A DNA stretch of 15,128 nt from JBBKWJ01 sp037968895 (GCA_037968895.1 JBBKWJ010000172.1:1-15128), one strand, 5' to 3'. Positions 1 through 7,844 are shown, counted from the first letter of the stretch. Made by a program: numbers and translations. Notes: generated from the letters alone by a model not told the origin.

Positions 1-3000
1 GGCACAGTCGTGGTGTCGCGCGTGCGCCGCATTGAGCCAGAAGCCCTTCTGGAATCGCTTGGCCTGTCGATCGTCGGGGCCATGGTGCTCGGCGCAGTTT
101 CCGATCGTGCAATCGCCGCGTCCCTGACCGTCTCACTCGTTTCCATGCTGGCCGGATTCTTGCTGCTTCTTGCTGTCGCTTTGGCCGCAATCGGGCGTGA
201 ATCTAGCTACGAGATGCGGCTCTGGTCGCTCGCAGCGCCGCTCGCTCTGCTGGCGGAGGTCGTCGACCTGTCGTTCGACCGAGCTGGCAATGGGTACTAC
301 CTTGTCCTCTCAGCGCTCGGTTTCCTGCCAATCCTCGCTGCTTCACGGCTGCCTAACCGTGGCGCGTTCCTCAAGCCGAGCAACGTGCCGTTACGCCGCG
401 ATTTCGGCGCTCGGCAAGTGATAGTGGTTCTGATGTGGCTCGCCGTTCCGCCGCTGCTGCTGGCCTATGAGGCCCGCAACGGGCTTACGACCCGATTTGT
501 TGTTGACCTCGTCGGCGCGTTGCTCGCAGCAATCATCGCGGGGCTCAGAGTCAGACTTCTCGTGAGCCTGCGCGACTGGTCGTTCAGCAAGGAGGCCGAA
601 CTCCGCCTTCTTGGCGCGAAACTTGTGGAAGCCTCGAACGGCGACGAAGCGAGAGACGTGGTGTTCCGCGCCATGAACAAACTTGCGGGGGATGCCACCG
701 AGATAGCGATTCTGGGAGCCACGACCGGTGTAGTTCTTTGTTCGAGTGACCCTGACGCGATTGGACCTCCCGAGATCAAGCTGGCCGATGATGCCAACCA
801 ACATGGCTGGTGGAAGTCGCGACACGCCACTGCGAAGACTGTCGGAATTCTTCCAATAACTGTTGACCGCGACATCATCGAATATCTCGCCGTGGCGAGC
901 TCGGCGCCGCATAGAGAAGAGACGCGTCAAATCCTCGAGTCGGCATCGTCGCTCTATAGCCTCGCGCTGCTTGGTCATCAACGGCAGGAAGAGTCGCACC
1001 AGCGCAGAAGCGAACAACGGTTTAGGGGTCTCGCTCAAGATTCAAACGACGTCGTCTTTGTTGTCGATGGCGAATCCGGTTTGGTGAGCATGGTCGGGCC
1101 GACCGTTGAACGACTTCTTGGCTACTCGAATGAGGATTTCCGGGAGATAGCGGGGGTCGGCATTGTGCATCCAGCCGACCAAGCCCACGCGGCCAAGATG
1201 TTGGAGCAGGCGGAGAATCCTGCAGCTGACATCACGCCGGTCGACCTTCGAATTCGCCGCGCGTCTGGCTTGTTCTGGTGGTTCTTGGTTTCAGCGCGAA
1301 ATCTGGTTGATGACCCCGAGATCGGGGGCATCGTTATTTCGATGACAGACATCCACACGAGGAAGTTGGCTGAGCTTCAAACTGGCCGTTCCGAATCGCT
1401 GTACCGCACACTCGTCAGCCAGACGAGCGATGTTTTTGTGGTCGCCGACGAATCACTTGTGCTCACGTACGCGACTCCAAACATCGAAAGTGTGTTGGGC
1501 TACGCGGCTCCTGAACTCTTCGGCACAGATGCCCTCACCCTGCTCACTGAGCGGTCCCAGCGAAAGCTCGAAGGCTTCCTCGCAAAACACGATGAGGATT
1601 TGCGAGGCAAAGCAATTGAACTAGAGGCGACGACAAAATGGGGCAATCCAAAGGTTGTCGAAGTCGCGTTCTGCGACCCCGATCAAACTCTGGGACAGGG
1701 CTACATCGTCCGCGTTCGAGATCTGTCAGAACGCCAAGAGCTCAAGGCTCGTTTCCAGCGCAATGTCGGTTTCGATGCACTCACTTCTTTGCCAATGCGC
1801 GATGCGACCTACGACGGCATCGCTGAACGGCTTCAAGCCCTGAAGCCGGGCGAAGAGCTCTCTGTGATGGCTATCGACGCAAGCGGCAGCTTTAGTGTGA
1901 GCGGTGGCGCCCTCGGCCTTGAGCACGGCGATGCCCTCATGCTGGACATGGTCGAACGGGTCAGCGATCTCGTACGAGACACCGACCTTGTGTCTCGCAT
2001 CGATGGGTACGAGATAGCGATCGTCTCCGTCGGGGCGTCTGGCGACCGTGCGACGTTCCTCTGGGCGCGTCTGCAGCAATTGTTAAGCGCACCCTTCTCG
2101 ATCCGAGGAAGCGAGCGGCGGGTGAAGCTGTCCGTCGGTTGCTATCAAACAGATCAGAGATCAGAGTCGCCGATCGAGGCGCTTGAGGCGGCGCACATCG
2201 CGCTCGGCTTTGCTCGGAAGGAACGCGGCTCATCAATGGTGGTGTTTAAGCCAGAGATGCGAGAACGCCTGGCCGAACAACTGGAACTCGAAGAGGCGAT
2301 GCAGTCAGCGGTCGACCTCAATGAATTCTATGTTGTCTACCAACCGCTGATCCGGCTGGACAATATGCGCGTGAAGAGCCTTGAGGCGCTGCTGAGGTGG
2401 AAGCACCCGGGACGCGGTCTGGTGTCGCCCGCCGATTTCATACCTATTGCTGAAGAGTCCGGAATGATCACCGAGCTCGGGCGTTTCGTGCTGCGAGAGT
2501 CGTGCCGTACGGTTCGAGAATGGAACGAATCGCTTCACGGAGGCGAGGAGCTGGCGGTGTCTGTCAACCTGTCGGTTCGTCAGCTGCAGGAACCGGGCGA
2601 AGTGGCGCGGCTGTTGCAGATCATCGAAGAGTCTGGGGTCAGGCCTTCGAACCTAATGATCGAGTTGACGGAGTCGATTCTGGTCGAAGATCCAGCTTGG
2701 TTGAGGTCGAAACTGTCGCCCTTCCAACAGTTGGGCGCCCAGATCGCGGTCGACGACTTTGGCACCGGCGCTGCCGGCCTGAATCAGCTCCGAGAAGTTC
2801 GGTTCGACTACCTGAAAATCGACAAGACATACATCGACCGTCTTGGTATTTCAGACGAAGGAACTCAGCTTGTTCTTGGTGTCATCGAGCTAGGTCACCG
2901 CGTCGGGGCCGCCATCGTGGCCGAAGGTATCGAAAACCCCGTTCAAGTCCAGTTGCTACGCGAGATGAATTGTGAGGTTGGCCAAGGCTTCTTCTTTGCA

Positions 3001-3114
3001 AAACCGATGGCGCCAGAGCGTTTCCCTGACTGGCTCGGCGACGGCGACAACGGTGCGGTGACGATGGGTATCGACCACCACTCGTTGTACAGCGACGTCG
3101 AGGTCAGTCCCTGA
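1..3114 (+). CDS. Membrane-bound PAS-PAS-GGDEF-EAL protein (probable cyclic-di-GMP phosphodiesterase), 5' end probably outside window
   Basis: Predicted to hydrolyse cyclic-di-GMP at the membrane in response to sensory input. About six hydrophobic segments (roughly residues 16-186, counting from the GTG at base 10) are followed by a GAF-like region (195-325), PAS 1 (335-455), PAS 2 (463-580), GGDEF (585-755) and EAL (770-1020). The EAL domain looks catalytically complete: EALLRW at 792, the NLS, ELTES and VDDFGTG (DD at 915-916) motifs, KIDKTYID, AEGIEN and GQGFFFAKP. The GGDEF signature is replaced by IDGYE (664-668), so diguanylate cyclase activity is unlikely; this half probably acts as a regulatory GTP-binding or structural domain. 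The reading frame is open back to base 1 with no stop, and the N-terminal membrane block looks like the second half of a larger sensor, so the true start is probably upstream. Alternative: a complete gene starting at GTG 10. Domain boundaries are estimated by eye. Confidence 0.9.
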   Translation, partial: GTVVVSRVRRIEPEALLESLGLSIVGAMVLGAVSDRAIAASLTVSLVSMLAGFLLLLAVALAAIGRESSYEMRLWSLAAPLALLAEVVDLSFDRAGNGYYLVLSALGFLPILAASRLPNRGAFLKPSNVPLRRDFGARQVIVVLMWLAVPPLLLAYEARNGLTTRFVVDLVGALLAAIIAGLRVRLLVSLRDWSFSKEAELRLLGAKLVEASNGDEARDVVFRAMNKLAGDATEIAILGATTGVVLCSSDPDAIGPPEIKLADDANQHGWWKSRHATAKTVGILPITVDRDIIEYLAVASSAPHREETRQILESASSLYSLALLGHQRQEESHQRRSEQRFRGLAQDSNDVVFVVDGESGLVSMVGPTVERLLGYSNEDFREIAGVGIVHPADQAHAAKMLEQAENPAADITPVDLRIRRASGLFWWFLVSARNLVDDPEIGGIVISMTDIHTRKLAELQTGRSESLYRTLVSQTSDVFVVADESLVLTYATPNIESVLGYAAPELFGTDALTLLTERSQRKLEGFLAKHDEDLRGKAIELEATTKWGNPKVVEVAFCDPDQTLGQGYIVRVRDLSERQELKARFQRNVGFDALTSLPMRDATYDGIAERLQALKPGEELSVMAIDASGSFSVSGGALGLEHGDALMLDMVERVSDLVRDTDLVSRIDGYEIAIVSVGASGDRATFLWARLQQLLSAPFSIRGSERRVKLSVGCYQTDQRSESPIEALEAAHIALGFARKERGSSMVVFKPEMRERLAEQLELEEAMQSAVDLNEFYVVYQPLIRLDNMRVKSLEALLRWKHPGRGLVSPADFIPIAEESGMITELGRFVLRESCRTVREWNESLHGGEELAVSVNLSVRQLQEPGEVARLLQIIEESGVRPSNLMIELTESILVEDPAWLRSKLSPFQQLGAQIAVDDFGTGAAGLNQLREVRFDYLKIDKTYIDRLGISDEGTQLVLGVIELGHRVGAAIVAEGIENPVQVQLLREMNCEVGQGFFFAKPMAPERFPDWLGDGDNGAVTMGIDHHSLYSDVEVSP

Positions 3115-3134
3115 GCGGCTAGCGTCAAAGCCTG

Positions 3135-3632
3135 ATGTGTAGACGCCATGGCGCGCTCCTCGTCGCCCTGGCTGTTCTGGCAACAGCTTGCTCGGGTGGC
3201 CCGCCCGACTTAACCGAAGATGCACGATCAACCGCACTCGTTCAGCTCGATGAGCTCGGAACTAAAGCTGGGCTCACTTTCGCCGAGGGTGACGCCGAGT
3301 GTGCGCTCGACCGATTGAGTCAATCTGACGCGGACCAAATAGCGGCCGGCGAGCGTCCGATCGAAGATTCGCTTACTCGCGTTGCGGAGGCTGTGGTCGA
3401 TTGTGTTGGCGTCGACGTCATTGCAGCTTCTGTATTGGCTGGTCAGGCTCCGAGAGCGACGGAGGAAGAGCTCGACTGTGCGGCCTCTCGCATCGACGAT
3501 GAGCTCGTTGTGAGACTCATCACGTCGTCGCTCGAACAGGAGGAAGTTTCGCGGCCGGCGGTCGAACTTGCAGTAGCAACTTCTCTCGCATTTTGTCTCA
3601 GCCCCGAGCACCTACTCGACCAGGGCGGCTAG
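3135..3632 (+). CDS. Small putative lipoprotein with two cysteine-bounded repeats, function unknown
   Basis: The 165-residue product starts with a basic tip (CRRH), a hydrophobic stretch and a lipobox-like LATAC with Cys19, so it is probably exported and lipid-anchored. I do not recognise the mature part. It carries two degenerate repeats, each starting with an acidic residue-Cys-Ala and ending in a second Cys: ECALDRLS...VVDCVG, with 33 residues between the cysteines, and DCAASRID...AFCLSP, with 38. Each repeat appears to be mostly helical, and the cysteine pairs could form one disulfide per repeat outside the cytoplasm. The gene follows the EAL gene by 20 bases on the same strand, so the two are probably co-transcribed. 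No strong ribosome binding site is visible. It ends 14 bases from the convergent dehydrogenase gene. Confidence 0.75.
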   Translation: MCRRHGALLVALAVLATACSGGPPDLTEDARSTALVQLDELGTKAGLTFAEGDAECALDRLSQSDADQIAAGERPIEDSLTRVAEAVVDCVGVDVIAASVLAGQAPRATEEELDCAASRIDDELVVRLITSSLEQEEVSRPAVELAVATSLAFCLSPEHLLDQGG

Positions 3633-3656
3633 ACGAGAGCCAGCGGCTAATAGCCG
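3626..3656. other. Short inverted repeats between convergent genes
   Basis: CGGCTA at 3626-3631 and again at 3644-3649 is matched by TAGCCG at 3651-3656. The inner copy gives CGGCTAATAGCCG, which could fold as a 4-bp stem with a TAATA loop; the outer copy gives a 6-bp stem with a 19-nt loop. It spans both stop codons of the convergent lipoprotein and dehydrogenase genes. It may be a weak bidirectional terminator, but there is no T-tract and the stems are short. Confidence 0.25.
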
Positions 3657-4600
3657 AGGTCTCGGTCAACCAGCAGTGGTGGTGTCTCGCCGCGCTCAAG
3701 CGCTTCAAGGTTGGCTCGAAACTGGACCGCGATTAGGCGCTGATAGTCGAGTGAGTTACCCGCAACGTGGGGAGTGATCAAAAGGTTGGGCACCGACCAC
3801 AGTGGGCTCTCGCTCGGCAACGGCTCCTCCTCGAACACGTCGACCGCTGCGCCGCGGAGTTGGCCTGACTCGAGGGCAGCCACCAACGCATCGGTGTCGG
3901 TCACTCCGCCCCGCGAGAGGTCGACGAACAGCGCACCAGGGTTAAGGGCCGCAAACTCGGCCTCGCCCATGAGTCCGAGCGTCTCATCGGTGAGCGGCGT
4001 GATGACGACTACAGCATCGGCGCCACTGAGAACCTGCAGTCTGTCGGCCGGAGTCACGACGGTCTCGACCCCGTCGATCGGTGCGCCACTGCGGCGCACG
4101 CCAACGACCCGCATTCCCAACGCCGCAGCTCGCCGGGCAACACTCTGTCCGATTGTTCCGAGCCCAACGATGCAGAGCGTTCGCCCTGAGAGAGGGAGTG
4201 GCTGCGTGATCTTCCACTTAGCGGTCCGCTGTTGATCGACCAGAGTAGGGATTCGATAGGCAAGCCCAAGCAGCATGGCCAGGGCAAACTCGGGCATATG
4301 AGGCTCGTGCGCTCCTTTGGCATTGCAGACAGCAACGTCGGGGGACAGCCCGTTCGCAGGCAGCAACCAGTCGACGCCGGCCCCGGTGCTTTGGATCATC
4401 TTGAGCTTCGTCGCGACGCTCCAGTCGGGGACATCCATGCGAAAGCCAAACAAGATCTCGATCTCGGGAAGCATTGCGATGAGTTCATCGTCATCGGTTG
4501 GGGTGACGTAGGTTCGTTCGCCGAGCTGTGCATCGAGCGCAGGTCCGAAGAACCGCTTGACCCCTGGCGGGTAGCAATGAATGACGGGAAGGTTGCTCAT
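3647..4600 (-). CDS. D-2-hydroxyacid dehydrogenase, NAD(P)-dependent
   Basis: A cytosolic oxidoreductase that would interconvert a 2-oxo acid and a D-2-hydroxy acid. The 317-residue length is normal for the family. The nucleotide-binding Rossmann motif GLGTIG is at 146-151. The catalytic triad is visible as Arg230 (DLSRGG), Glu259 (VFEEEPLP) and His278 (ITPHVAGN). The N-terminal catalytic-domain signature STGAGVDWL is at 71-79. A short hydrophobic/basic stretch replaces the classic acidic residue after the second beta strand (VVGVRRSG, 165-172), which hints at NADP(H) over NAD(H); that is inference. The ATG start overlaps the hydrolase stop by 4 bases (ATGA, 4597-4600), so translation is probably coupled. 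The substrate cannot be read from the sequence; glyoxylate/hydroxypyruvate reductase-like activity is one possibility. Confidence 0.88.
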   Translation of the reverse strand: MSNLPVIHCYPPGVKRFFGPALDAQLGERTYVTPTDDDELIAMLPEIEILFGFRMDVPDWSVATKLKMIQSTGAGVDWLLPANGLSPDVAVCNAKGAHEPHMPEFALAMLLGLAYRIPTLVDQQRTAKWKITQPLPLSGRTLCIVGLGTIGQSVARRAAALGMRVVGVRRSGAPIDGVETVVTPADRLQVLSGADAVVVITPLTDETLGLMGEAEFAALNPGALFVDLSRGGVTDTDALVAALESGQLRGAAVDVFEEEPLPSESPLWSVPNLLITPHVAGNSLDYQRLIAVQFRANLEALERGETPPLLVDRDLGY

Positions 4601-5574
4601 GATCGTTGGAATCTCCCTGGCTCAACTTCGCTCGCTTCGTTCCGCGTCAGCATCCGAGCGATGTGCATCTCAGCACTTCGTTGCTCAACGGAGTCGGCAA
4701 ACACATGCTCGACGTGTGGCCGGTATATGAATCGGTGCGTGACCATCTCGGCGACCGAATGAGGTTCGGTTAGGAACTCGAGCATTGCGTTGTGGCGGCG
4801 CGCGATAACGGAGTGGAATTTGTCGAGCATCGTGACAAAAGTGTCTCGTCCCTCGATGATTCCTTTGTGATGGAACGTGACGTAGAAGTCTGCTTCCTCG
4901 TCACGGATCTTGATGAGGCTCTCTTCGAACTGCTCAAGGTCTGACCAGGCGTCGCCGTAGTACGGGCCAAACCCAGTGAGGTCGATATCTGACAGAAAGA
5001 AGACGCCACCTGAGATGCGAAACCCGCTATGGCCCCTGGTGTGGCCGGGCAGATGAACTGCTTCGACGGTCACGCCGCCAAGATCGAAAATGTCGCCATC
5101 GGAGAAGCCCTTTGCGTCGGGGCGAGGCGAGTAGTTGAACTCTTCAAGGATCGTCTTTGCGAAATCAGAACGCGGCGTGCCCTCAAGCCCGTACACGTCG
5201 AGCAGGCCGTCGAGGCTGTGCGCACCCACGAGATCATCGTGATGAATATGCACCCTGGCATCGGTGAAGAGCCCATTGCCTGGAAGGTGGTCTTCGTGCG
5301 CGTGGCTATTGAGGACCGCATCGATCGGGATAGGAGCGCCGCCCTTCTCGACGACGGTCACTGACGGGTCAATAATGATGGATTCGCCGCGCCCGCTCAC
5401 GACGAGCGAGTTGCCAGACGGGTACACGCCGAGGTCGGCGCCCAGGAGCACCGATACCGAGTCGGTCAGCTTGCGTTCTGAATCTCCCCATGAAACAACC
5501 ATTGGCCGAATGTAGCGGGGCCTTGGTTCGCCGAACCTAATCGGGATGCGCGAGTCTTGCGAGGTGTCAGACAT
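4597..5574 (-). CDS. Metallo-beta-lactamase-fold hydrolase
   Basis: A dinuclear metal hydrolase of unknown substrate. In the 325-residue form starting at ATG 5574, the metal ligands are all visible: HAHEDH at 91-96, PGHTRGH at 176-182, Asp196 in LSDIDL and His235/236 in TFHHKG. The C-terminal helical tail is rich in His and Arg. The start is uncertain. ATG 5574 sits 1 base from the preferred start of the divergent PAC2 gene. ATG 5502 gives 301 residues (MVVSWG...) and has a TACATT hexamer 6 nt upstream, like the leaderless promoters of other genes in this window, but the residues between the two starts (RFGEPRPRYIRP) look like genuine protein. The frame stays open further, to 5709, but that would overlap PAC2 deeply. 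The gene is coupled to the downstream dehydrogenase by an ATGA overlap, suggesting consecutive or related steps. Confidence 0.87.
   Translation of the reverse strand: MSDTSQDSRIPIRFGEPRPRYIRPMVVSWGDSERKLTDSVSVLLGADLGVYPSGNSLVVSGRGESIIIDPSVTVVEKGGAPIPIDAVLNSHAHEDHLPGNGLFTDARVHIHHDDLVGAHSLDGLLDVYGLEGTPRSDFAKTILEEFNYSPRPDAKGFSDGDIFDLGGVTVEAVHLPGHTRGHSGFRISGGVFFLSDIDLTGFGPYYGDAWSDLEQFEESLIKIRDEEADFYVTFHHKGIIEGRDTFVTMLDKFHSVIARRHNAMLEFLTEPHSVAEMVTHRFIYRPHVEHVFADSVEQRSAEMHIARMLTRNEASEVEPGRFQRS
5509..5514 (-). promoter_or_regulatory. Candidate -10 (TACATT) for the MBL hydrolase, leaderless type
   Basis: Read on the minus strand, TACATT lies exactly 6 nt before ATG 5502, the same geometry as at the ferredoxin, PIG-L, DUF389 and sigma genes. 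It only makes sense if the hydrolase starts at 5502 and not 5574. No convincing -35 is seen. Confidence 0.4.
5525..5537. promoter_or_regulatory. 13-bp inverted repeat GGTTCG-C-CGAACC, possible operator
   Basis: Two perfect 6-bp arms surround one central base, between the divergent MBL and PAC2 genes. If the hydrolase starts at 5502, the repeat covers its -35 position, a typical place for a repressor operator. If it starts at 5574, the repeat is coding sequence (around FGEP) and may be chance. Confidence 0.3.
5561..5566 (+). promoter_or_regulatory. Ribosome binding site of the PAC2 gene (decides the start)
   Basis: GAGGTG lies 9 nt before GTG 5576. Neither ATG 5546 nor ATG 5612 has a comparable site, so GTG 5576 is preferred. 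Confidence 0.5.
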
Positions 5575-5575
5575 C

Positions 5576-6454
5576 GTGTGGAACTCTCGACCATCGCTTC
5601 GGCGCCCAATCATGCTTGTCGCCCTTGAAGGCTTGTTCGATACTGGGGAAGCGGCGACAGAGGCGATGTCGTGGATTCGTTCGCGGGGCGAGAGCGAGCT
5701 TATGGCCACTATCGACCCAGAACGGTTCTTTGACTTTCAGCAGGTGAGGCCCGTCGTCGGGTTCGATGAAGACGGCAACCGAAGTATCGACTGGCCCACC
5801 ACTGACGTGTGGGCCTGCAAGACAGACGCCTCGCGCGACCTCATCGTGATCGACGGTGTTGAGCCCAATCTTCGGTGGCGAGACTATTCCGCGCAGCTGT
5901 TGAGGGTGGCTCGTGAGGCTCGGGCCGAGATGGTGATCACCGTCGGTGCGATGCCAGCAGCCGTCGCTCACACAAAGCACCTTGACGTGACGGGAAGCGC
6001 GGCCGACCCAGAGCTGGCGAGGCGCCTACGCCTCAAACAACCGTCGTACCAGGGGCCAACAGGCGTCATGGGGGTTGTCAACCACGAGCTCCACACATCG
6101 GGGATGCCAATCATCTCCGTTCGGGTTGATGTGCCGCACTACGTACCGTCACCGCCGAGTCCGAAGGCCACGATGGCGCTGCTGAAGCGAATCGAAGACG
6201 TCACCAGCGTCGAAACGGGGTGGCAGTCGCTTGAGCCCGCCGTGTCAGAATGGGTCGAGCGGGTAAATGAGGCGGTCAACTCAGATCCGGGCAACCAGGC
6301 GTATGTCGCTCAACTTGAGCAAGAGGGCGCCCAGCGCGAAGAGCGAGCCATCGAGAATACCGATGTCGCAGCTGAGGTCGAAGACTTTCTTCGCAGTCTG
6401 CGTCCAACGGACGAAGGCGAGACGGACGAAGGCGACGTCCAGGACGACGACTAG
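5576..6454 (+). CDS. PAC2-family protein (proteasome assembly chaperone 2-like)
   Basis: A member of the PAC2/COG2047 family, widespread in actinobacteria and related in fold to archaeal-eukaryotic proteasome assembly chaperones; its bacterial role is not established. Family features seen: RPSLRRPIMLVALEGLFD at the N-terminus (like the RPELR...AFEGWNDAG pattern), DPERFFDFQQVRPVV, then IDWPTTDVW, GVEPNLRWRDY, TVGAMPAAVAHT and SVRVDVPHYVPSPPSPKAT. The last 15 or so residues are very acidic (ending DDD). Start chosen at GTG 5576 (292 residues) because of a GAGGTG site; ATG 5546 would give 302 residues and overlap the divergent hydrolase. The start at ATG 5612 would remove conserved residues. The stop codon overlaps that of aroC tail-to-tail by 4 bases. 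Confidence 0.87.
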   Translation: MWNSRPSLRRPIMLVALEGLFDTGEAATEAMSWIRSRGESELMATIDPERFFDFQQVRPVVGFDEDGNRSIDWPTTDVWACKTDASRDLIVIDGVEPNLRWRDYSAQLLRVAREARAEMVITVGAMPAAVAHTKHLDVTGSAADPELARRLRLKQPSYQGPTGVMGVVNHELHTSGMPIISVRVDVPHYVPSPPSPKATMALLKRIEDVTSVETGWQSLEPAVSEWVERVNEAVNSDPGNQAYVAQLEQEGAQREERAIENTDVAAEVEDFLRSLRPTDEGETDEGDVQDDD

Positions 6455-7539
6455 TCGAGGACGCTGATCGCTTGTTGGCGAAGCCAGTGGTCGGCAAGCA
6501 CCAATGTGGTCATGGCTTCGACCAGCGGAACGGCGCGGGGCAAGACACATGGATCGTGCCGGCCCTTGGCCGCAACCACAGTCGCCTCGTTTGCTGTCGT
6601 GACAGTGTTTTGAGGTGAAGCGATAGTGCCGGTCGGTTTGAAGGCGACCCGTCCGATGATGTCGGCCCCTGAGGTGATGCCACCCTGGACGCCGCCGGAG
6701 TTGTTTGTGAGTTGTCGCGGCGACCCGTCGGCGCCCGGCGCGAACTCGTCATTGTGGGCCCGGCCCGTCATGAGCGTGCCCGCAAAGCCGCTGCCAATCT
6801 CGAATCCTTTGGCAGCAGGCAAAGAAATCATCGCCTTTGCGAGGTCGGCGTCGATCTTGTCGAAGACCGGCGCTCCGAGGCCCGCAGGAACCCTGCGAGC
6901 GACGAACGTGACCACGCCGCCGAGGGAATCGCCGTCGGCTCTGGCCTGTTCGATTGCTGTCGTCATTCTCGCCGCTGCTTCGGGGTCGGGGCAGCGGGTT
7001 GGGTCGGCCTCGACGTCGTCGAGGGTGACAGTGGCAGGGTCGACGCTGGCCTCAATTGAGCCGACCGAGCTGACCCAGGCGAGCACTTCGACGCCGGCGA
7101 CGACCGTGAGCAACTTGCGGGCGATGGCTCCAGCGGCAACCCGACCAATTGTCTCGCGGGCCGACGAGCGTCCCCCGCCTCGGTAGTCGCGAATCCCGTA
7201 CTTGGCGTCGTATGTCCAATCGGCGTGGCTCGGACGATATAGGTCTTTCAAATGGTCGTAGGCGCCAGAATTCTGGTCTTGGTTGCGCACAAGCATCGCC
7301 AGCGCAGTGCCGGTGGTGTGGCCATCAAAAACTCCAGACAAGAACTCGACCTCGTCGCCCTCTTTCCGCTGGGTGACGAGGCGGCTCTGACCAGGTCGCC
7401 GACGATCGAGGTCGAATTGCACCTCGTCTTCAGAAATCGCAAGGCGCGGCGGGCACCCATCAACGATGACGCCGATCCCTGGACCGTGTGATTCACCAAA
7501 GGTCGAGAGTCGAAAGAGGGTGCCGAACGAACTGCTCAC
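6451..7539 (-). CDS. aroC: Chorismate synthase
   Basis: Catalyses the last shikimate-pathway step, 5-enolpyruvylshikimate-3-phosphate to chorismate, in the cytosol; it needs reduced FMN. At 362 residues from GTG 7539 it is the usual length. Signatures: SSSFGTLFRLSTFGESHGPG at the start (His18), the flavin-site GGGRSSARET (RSSAR at 124-128), NNSGGVQGGITSG (279 onward) and GRHDPCVLPRAVP near the end, with its conserved Asp and Arg. The frame stays open upstream to 7965 but the extension would cover the ferredoxin gene and is not family-like. TTG 7548, giving three more residues, has an AGAAGG 6 nt upstream and is a real alternative start. A minus-strand TAGCCT (7548-7553) lies 8 nt before GTG 7539. 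There are no other shikimate genes in the window. Confidence 0.96.
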   Translation of the reverse strand: MSSSFGTLFRLSTFGESHGPGIGVIVDGCPPRLAISEDEVQFDLDRRRPGQSRLVTQRKEGDEVEFLSGVFDGHTTGTALAMLVRNQDQNSGAYDHLKDLYRPSHADWTYDAKYGIRDYRGGGRSSARETIGRVAAGAIARKLLTVVAGVEVLAWVSSVGSIEASVDPATVTLDDVEADPTRCPDPEAAARMTTAIEQARADGDSLGGVVTFVARRVPAGLGAPVFDKIDADLAKAMISLPAAKGFEIGSGFAGTLMTGRAHNDEFAPGADGSPRQLTNNSGGVQGGITSGADIIGRVAFKPTGTIASPQNTVTTANEATVVAAKGRHDPCVLPRAVPLVEAMTTLVLADHWLRQQAISVLD

Positions 7540-7547
7540 AGTGCGCA

Positions 7548-7557
7548 AGGCTATCCT
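7548..7557. promoter_or_regulatory. Overlapping divergent -10 hexamers for aroC and the ferredoxin operon
   Basis: The decamer AGGCTATCCT holds TATCCT (7552-7557, plus strand), exactly 6 nt before the ferredoxin ATG 7564, and TAGCCT (7548-7553, minus strand), 8 nt before aroC GTG 7539. The ferredoxin gene has no Shine-Dalgarno sequence, which fits leaderless initiation. No convincing -35 boxes are seen. The two hexamers share two bases, so polymerase binding at one should exclude the other. Confidence 0.5.
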
Positions 7558-7563
7558 TCTGGG

Positions 7564-7842
7564 ATGGACATGGCCTCGTTCGCTCGTTTGAAGGTGTGGA
7601 TCGACCAAGATCTCTGCACGGGCGATGGCCTTTGTATGGATCACGTACCCGAGGTCTTCCACTTGCTCGAAGACGGAATTGCCTATGTGGTCGAGAAGGG
7701 CAATGTGCTCCACGACCCGGGTGGGGCGGCTGAACTCGCACTGGTGCCGCATCATCTTGAGGCCGACACAATTGACGCGGCGGCTCAATGTCCAGGAGAG
7801 TGCATCTTCATTGAGTTCGACGCCGAAGAGGTGCCGACATAG
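7564..7842 (+). CDS. Ferredoxin, [3Fe-4S]/[4Fe-4S] single-cluster type
   Basis: A small acidic electron carrier of 92 residues. The cluster ligands follow the actinobacterial pattern: CTGDGLC (Cys18 and Cys24), then PEVF, then AAAQCPGEC with the third ligand in CPG. Asp21 sits at the position between the first two cysteines where a fourth ligand may or may not be used, so a [3Fe-4S] cluster or a [4Fe-4S] cluster with a non-Cys ligand is likely. Relatives usually serve cytochrome P450s or other oxygenases and oxidoreductases, but no P450 is in the window. It heads an operon with an LLM-class oxidoreductase 13 bases downstream. ATG 7564 is preferred over ATG 7570 because TATCCT lies exactly 6 nt upstream, fitting a leaderless start. 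Confidence 0.88.
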   Translation: MDMASFARLKVWIDQDLCTGDGLCMDHVPEVFHLLEDGIAYVVEKGNVLHDPGGAAELALVPHHLEADTIDAAAQCPGECIFIEFDAEEVPT

Positions 7843-7844
7843 CC

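Noticed and set aside
5575..5709. 45-residue extension of the MBL hydrolase frame
   Set aside because: It lies opposite the conserved start of PAC2 and is low in hydrolase-like features.
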